Shown one piece after another: positions 60,290 to 64,000 of a stretch of 64,000 bases of DNA. Location of the stretch: positions 248,001 through 312,000 of the forward strand of contig SMMW01000568.1 of assembly GCA_004794655.1 (NCBI GenBank). The letters are read 5' to 3'. The position numbers were made by a program, and so were the translations under genes. Source of the DNA: Marisa cornuarietis (lineage: Eukaryota > Mollusca > Gastropoda > Architaenioglossa > Ampullariidae). The notes under the pieces are model-generated. The model made no database searches. It was given only the letters and a program-made list of their open reading frames with translations, and was not told where the DNA came from. Numbering within the stretch: the stretch's first letter is position 1; every line of letters starts with the position of its first letter.

Positions 60290-62715
60290 TTTATAAATAT
60301 ATATACCATTTGTTATTTCTTTCAACCACCAATTGGTGCAACTTACCTTGTAGTGGTGCGGTGGCTTGTGTGCCTTGTCGATCCACAGAGCTATGTCGGC
60401 AGGAGCCTTGTGCTCCTGGCAGGTCCAACCAAGCCAAACAGGTCTGTCAGGGTAGAGGCCAATGATGCACCCTGACCCTCCAGGTTGGGGGTTTTGCTTT
60501 GGGCTAACAACCCATTCATGTAAAACACAAGCTGTTACAGAAACCGCAACAGTATCACAACTGGGGCCTGGTCGGGAAGATTCCTCTCTAGAAGAGCTTA
60601 TGACGCATGCTGGTGAAAGCCCTAGTGAAGCCAGCTTGCCGACTCATCTTCTGACGACCAAGGCAAGAACCAGGATAGGGACCTGGAACATCAGAACCCT
60701 CTACGAAAGTTGCAAATCAGCTCAAGTGGGAAGTGAAATGAGAAAATACATCATCACGGTCCTCGGGTTATGTGAAACCAGATGGAATGGAAGTAGCCAT
60801 ACTAGACTAACATCAGGAGAAACCATCATTTACTCTGGCCACAAAGACCTGGACCATGACCATACCCAGGGAGTAGCACTGCTGATGTCAACAGAGGCAA
60901 CAAAGGCACTGATGGCCTGGGAACCACTCTCACCATGGCTCGTCAGCAAGATTCAATTCAAAAGGAAGGAAGATCACCATCATCCAATGCTATATGCACC
61001 AACAAATGCAGCAGATGAAGAGGAAAAAGAATTCTATAGCTCCTTGCAGTGTCTGCTTGACCGCACACCAAGAAGAGATCTGAAGATCATTATGGGAGAA
61101 CTAAATGCCAAAGTGGGAGATGACAACACCAACAAGGAGCTCATCATAGGAAGACATGGCGTCGGCACCTGCAACAAAAATGGGGAGCTCTTCATAGACT
61201 TATGCGCGTTCAATGACCACGTCATTGGTGGCACTGTATTCCCACACAAAAATATACACAAAACGTGGACTTCTCCAGATGGCCAGGAGGAAAGCCAGAT
61301 CGACCATAGAACGGTTGCTCGAAAGTGGAGGAGTCTCCAAGATGTCAGAGTGAGAAGTGGAGCAGATGTTGCTTTAGACCACCAGCTTCTAACAGCAGTC
61401 TTCAAGATCAAGCTGAAGTCCTTCCTCGATACAGCAGGCAGACCACACCACAAGTTCAATACTCAGTACCTCAAGAACAAGTAGACAAGGGAAATTTATA
61501 ACTGTGAAATTAAGAATAAGTATGAGGCTCTTTCAGGACTGACAGAAGAATCAGTGGAAGAACACTGGTCAACACTCAAGAGTATTTGGAAGATCACCTG
61601 TACAGATGTTCTAGGGAAGAGGGAAAGAAAACATAAGGAATGGATGATTCCAGAGACTTGGGCAAAGATTGAATCAAGAAAGGGACTGAAATAGAAGCTC
61701 AACCAGTGCCAAGACCAGCAAGAGAAAGTCTCAGAGCAAAATACTGGGAAGCCAACCGCCAAGTGATGAGGTTGGTAAGGGAGGACAAGAGACGCTTTGC
61801 CCATGAACTGACAGAGGAAGCAGAGACAGCAGCCATACAGGGAAACATGAAGCAATTATACGAACTCTGTCAGGCAGGAGCGTAAACCCAAACAAGCCGC
61901 TGAAAGACAAAGACGGCAAGACCATAACAAATGATGCAGAACAAAGAGACCGCTGGATGGAGCACTTCGAAGAGATGCTGAATCGACCTCATCCACCATC
62001 CTTACCTGACATACCACCAGCAACTCCACTTCACGTCAACACCAGCCCTCCCACTGAGACACAAATCATCAAAGCTATCAAAAGAATGAAAAATGGCAAA
62101 GCAGTAGGCCCCAACGGCATACCCCCAGAAGCACTAAAGACAGACCAAGAAACAACAGCAACAATTTTACAGCCCTTACACAAGATCTGGGAACAAGAGC
62201 TAGTCCCAGCAGACTGGAAATTAGGTCACCTGGTCAAACTACCAAAAAAAGGAGACCTCTCCCAGTGCAACAACTGGCGGGGGATCATGCTGCTGTCCAT
62301 CCCCAGCAAAGTCCTGACATGGATAATACTAGAGAGACTGAAGAAGGCACTAGACAAGAGACCGAGACCAGAACAAGCAGGGTTTCGCCAGGATAAGTCA
62401 TGCACTGATCTCCATATCATCATTGAGCAGTCTATCGAATGGCAATCAGCCCTTTATATAACTTTTGTGGATTTTGAGAAGGCCTTCGACAGTTTAGACA
62501 GGGACGTCATCTGGAGGCTAATGAACCACTATGGTATTCCGCCTAAATTCATAAACATCATCCAGGGATTGTATGAAGACTCATCCTGCCAAATTATCCA
62601 TAACAGCAAACTCACTAATTCTTTTATAATGAAGACTGGCGTAAGACAGGGTTGCATATTATCATCGACAATCTTCCTGATGGTCATAGACTGAATTATG
62701 CATAAGACAACAACA
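60290..62715 (+). pseudogene. Non-LTR (APE-type LINE) retrotransposon, 5' part, degenerate
   Basis: After a leader, the frame 60462-61484 encodes an apurinic-type endonuclease: GTWNIRTL (about residue 72), LCETRWNG with its catalytic Glu, LYAPTNA and SQIDH. The expected GDFNAKVG reads GELNAKVG and the terminal SDHH reads LDHQ, so two catalytic positions are altered. A TAG at 61482-61484 interrupts the frame, but homology continues (EEHWSTLKSIWK, HKEWMIPETWAKI) to another stop near 61694. Frame 61957-62694 is the reverse transcriptase palm and fingers: NGKAVGPNGIPPEAL, LPKKGDLSQCNNWRGIMLLS, EQAGFRQDKSCTD, FVDFEKAFDSLDRDVIW, TGVRQGCILSS. Homology stops near 62715 before the FADD box. Family role: target-primed reverse transcription. 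The clade is not assigned. It is a dead copy with stops, frame changes and an insertion. Confidence 0.9.
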
Positions 62716-63657
62716 TCGGTATCCACCGTACTCAAGAATTTGCTCAAAACATTTCAAAATCAATTGTTATCCAGTCACTTATACAGTACAAGCAAGTCTT
62801 GGACTTTCAGTAAAACGAAGAAATCTTATTCCTACAGCGCTGCTTACTATACAAAAGCACGAGATGTTAAAACCAACTACGACTGCTGGTAGATCAAACA
62901 CCAGATAGGCAACATCGACGGTTTCTACACCGTCTGGTCTACAAGTAACATCGTGTGACAGTCACAAACACATCATCATCAGTAGTATCTTTATCCAGCA
63001 TAATGCTCAAAACAACTGACAGTGTGAGGGTACCATTGATGTGCATGATCGAAACAGCTACAAATGGAATAAAAAAGGGTTGAGGATGATAAACATATTA
63101 TGAGGAGCTTAAACGGGAACATGTGCGAGTATCAGTAAGTAAATAGAAAATTTTGCATGCAGCTAAATGAGGAAGAAATATCAATAAACATGTTTTGAAC
63201 TATCATTATATTTTTAATTGTAAAAAAATCCTTATCAGCAGTCAGTTGTAACTATTGTTGCCCATTAAATTTTGATGATTGACTTACCAGTCTGTTGAAT
63301 GAATTCAGTTCGGATCATTTAATTATTTTTTTAACTTCATTTGAAGCTTCCAAATAAAGTTCCAATCTGTAGGGCTGTATTCCAAATTCAGCTGTTTCAT
63401 TTTTTGGGACAAAAAAATCGCTTCTTGAACATGACAACCTGAGCGATCCACACTCGCTGTTACAAATACTTCGATCGCGTAAGTCGTAAGAGAACCACCA
63501 GTACAGGAGAGTACTTTTTCCCACCTTCCTAGTTGCAGGTGAGAATGCCGATGTTTGAAGGCTTATATCTTTATAATTAAGGATAATTATGCACTCATAT
63601 TTTGGGAATTTTTATTTTAAAACAAACTTAACCCAATCATAAAGAAGTAATGGACCT
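62716..63657 (+). mobile_element. TTAA-type THAP transposon derivative inserted in the LINE
   Basis: Two pieces of one DNA-transposon family interrupt the LINE. Positions 62716-62930 match 7408-7620 and in one frame read ICSKHF ... VKRRNLIPTALLTIQK, the C-terminal half of a THAP zinc finger (C-x2-H-F, then the RRNLIPTA type block). Positions 63314-63657 match 37605-37978, the right part of a TTAA-flanked MITE. They end GGACCT followed by TTAA (63658-63661). LINE sequence resumes at once. The left terminus is not preserved, so the copy is deleted or rearranged. Confidence 0.65.
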
Positions 63658-63661
63658 TTAA

Positions 63662-64000
63662 AGATGAACAGAAAGATGACCGAAGTGATGAAAATCAACA
63701 AGCAGGAACTTCCAATCCATCTTCAAGGAGAGAACATCCTAGAAACATCTGGGAAGCATCGTTAGCAAGGACAGTAGAGTTGACGATGACATCGGAAGCC
63801 GCATAAACAAGGATAGGCATGTTTCATCCTACACCCCATCTGGAACTCCCGAGCATTATCCCTCCGCAGTAAGACCTGCATCTTCAACACCAATGTGAAG
63901 GCAGTCCTTACTGTATGGCTCTGAAACCTGGAGAGTGACAAACACCATCAACAACAAGCTCCAGACCTTTACCAACCGATGCCTTCGCCATATTTTGGGA
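63662..64000 (+). pseudogene. LINE reverse transcriptase C-terminal part, running off the window
   Basis: Frames here read MTEVMKINKQELPIHLQGE, then after stops KTCIFNTNVKAV and YGSETWRV, then NKLQTFTNRCLRHILG. This is the post-palm region and thumb of the same kind of RT as at 61957-62715. About 60 codons including the FADD box are missing between the two parts, so sequence was lost at or after insertion of the TTAA element. The element continues past the window end. Confidence 0.8.

Overview
This is a window of animal nuclear DNA: AT-rich, with intron-dense genes, GT-AG splice sites and many decayed transposable elements. The repeat types (tRNA-derived SINE, APE-type LINEs, TTAA-flanked DNA transposons, hAT MITEs, poly-G 'GTGGCGTAGG' repeats) fit a lophotrochozoan, most likely a mollusc and perhaps a gastropod. 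That assignment is inference; the protein genes alone only say bilaterian.

Three conserved genes can be resolved to exon level, with every splice phase consistent. CHID1 (minus, 11 coding exons, 393 aa) lies head-to-head with FAF2/UBXD8 (plus, 13 exons, 445 aa) across a 1.4 kb gap. POLR1E/RPA49 (plus, 12 exons, 399 aa) lies at 52.9-58.7 kb. A fourth probable gene is a single huge, serine-rich, disordered exon (804 aa, minus, 13.15-15.58 kb) that I do not recognise. A fifth candidate (minus, 59.3-60.2 kb) has two parts joined by a possible 58-nt intron. It ends in an ankyrin-like repeat and runs convergently into the POLR1E 3' end.

The rest is transposon-rich. 1-13 kb is repeat debris: a tRNA SINE, an RT relic, a THAP-bearing transposon end and LINE tails. 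16-22 kb holds a MITE-like repeat, a broken THAP domain, a LINE RT 3' half, 'GTGGCGTAGG' repeats, a LINE C-terminus and a 90-bp near-perfect palindrome. FAF2 introns contain a 458-bp inverted-repeat element, a LINE endonuclease relic and a clean 432-bp MITE flanked by TTAA. 43-51 kb carries several LINE fragments, one with an inverted 5' end. POLR1E intron 11 holds a hAT MITE with a degenerate 8-bp target duplication. 60.3-64 kb is an APE-type LINE interrupted by a THAP/TTAA element.

Functionally the three housekeeping genes are unrelated: an ER/lysosomal lectin-like protein, an ER/lipid-droplet p97 adaptor, and an RNA polymerase I subunit. They do not form a pathway. The main novelty is a chain of four loci that together describe one TTAA-targeting, THAP-encoding (Kolobok-like) transposon family.
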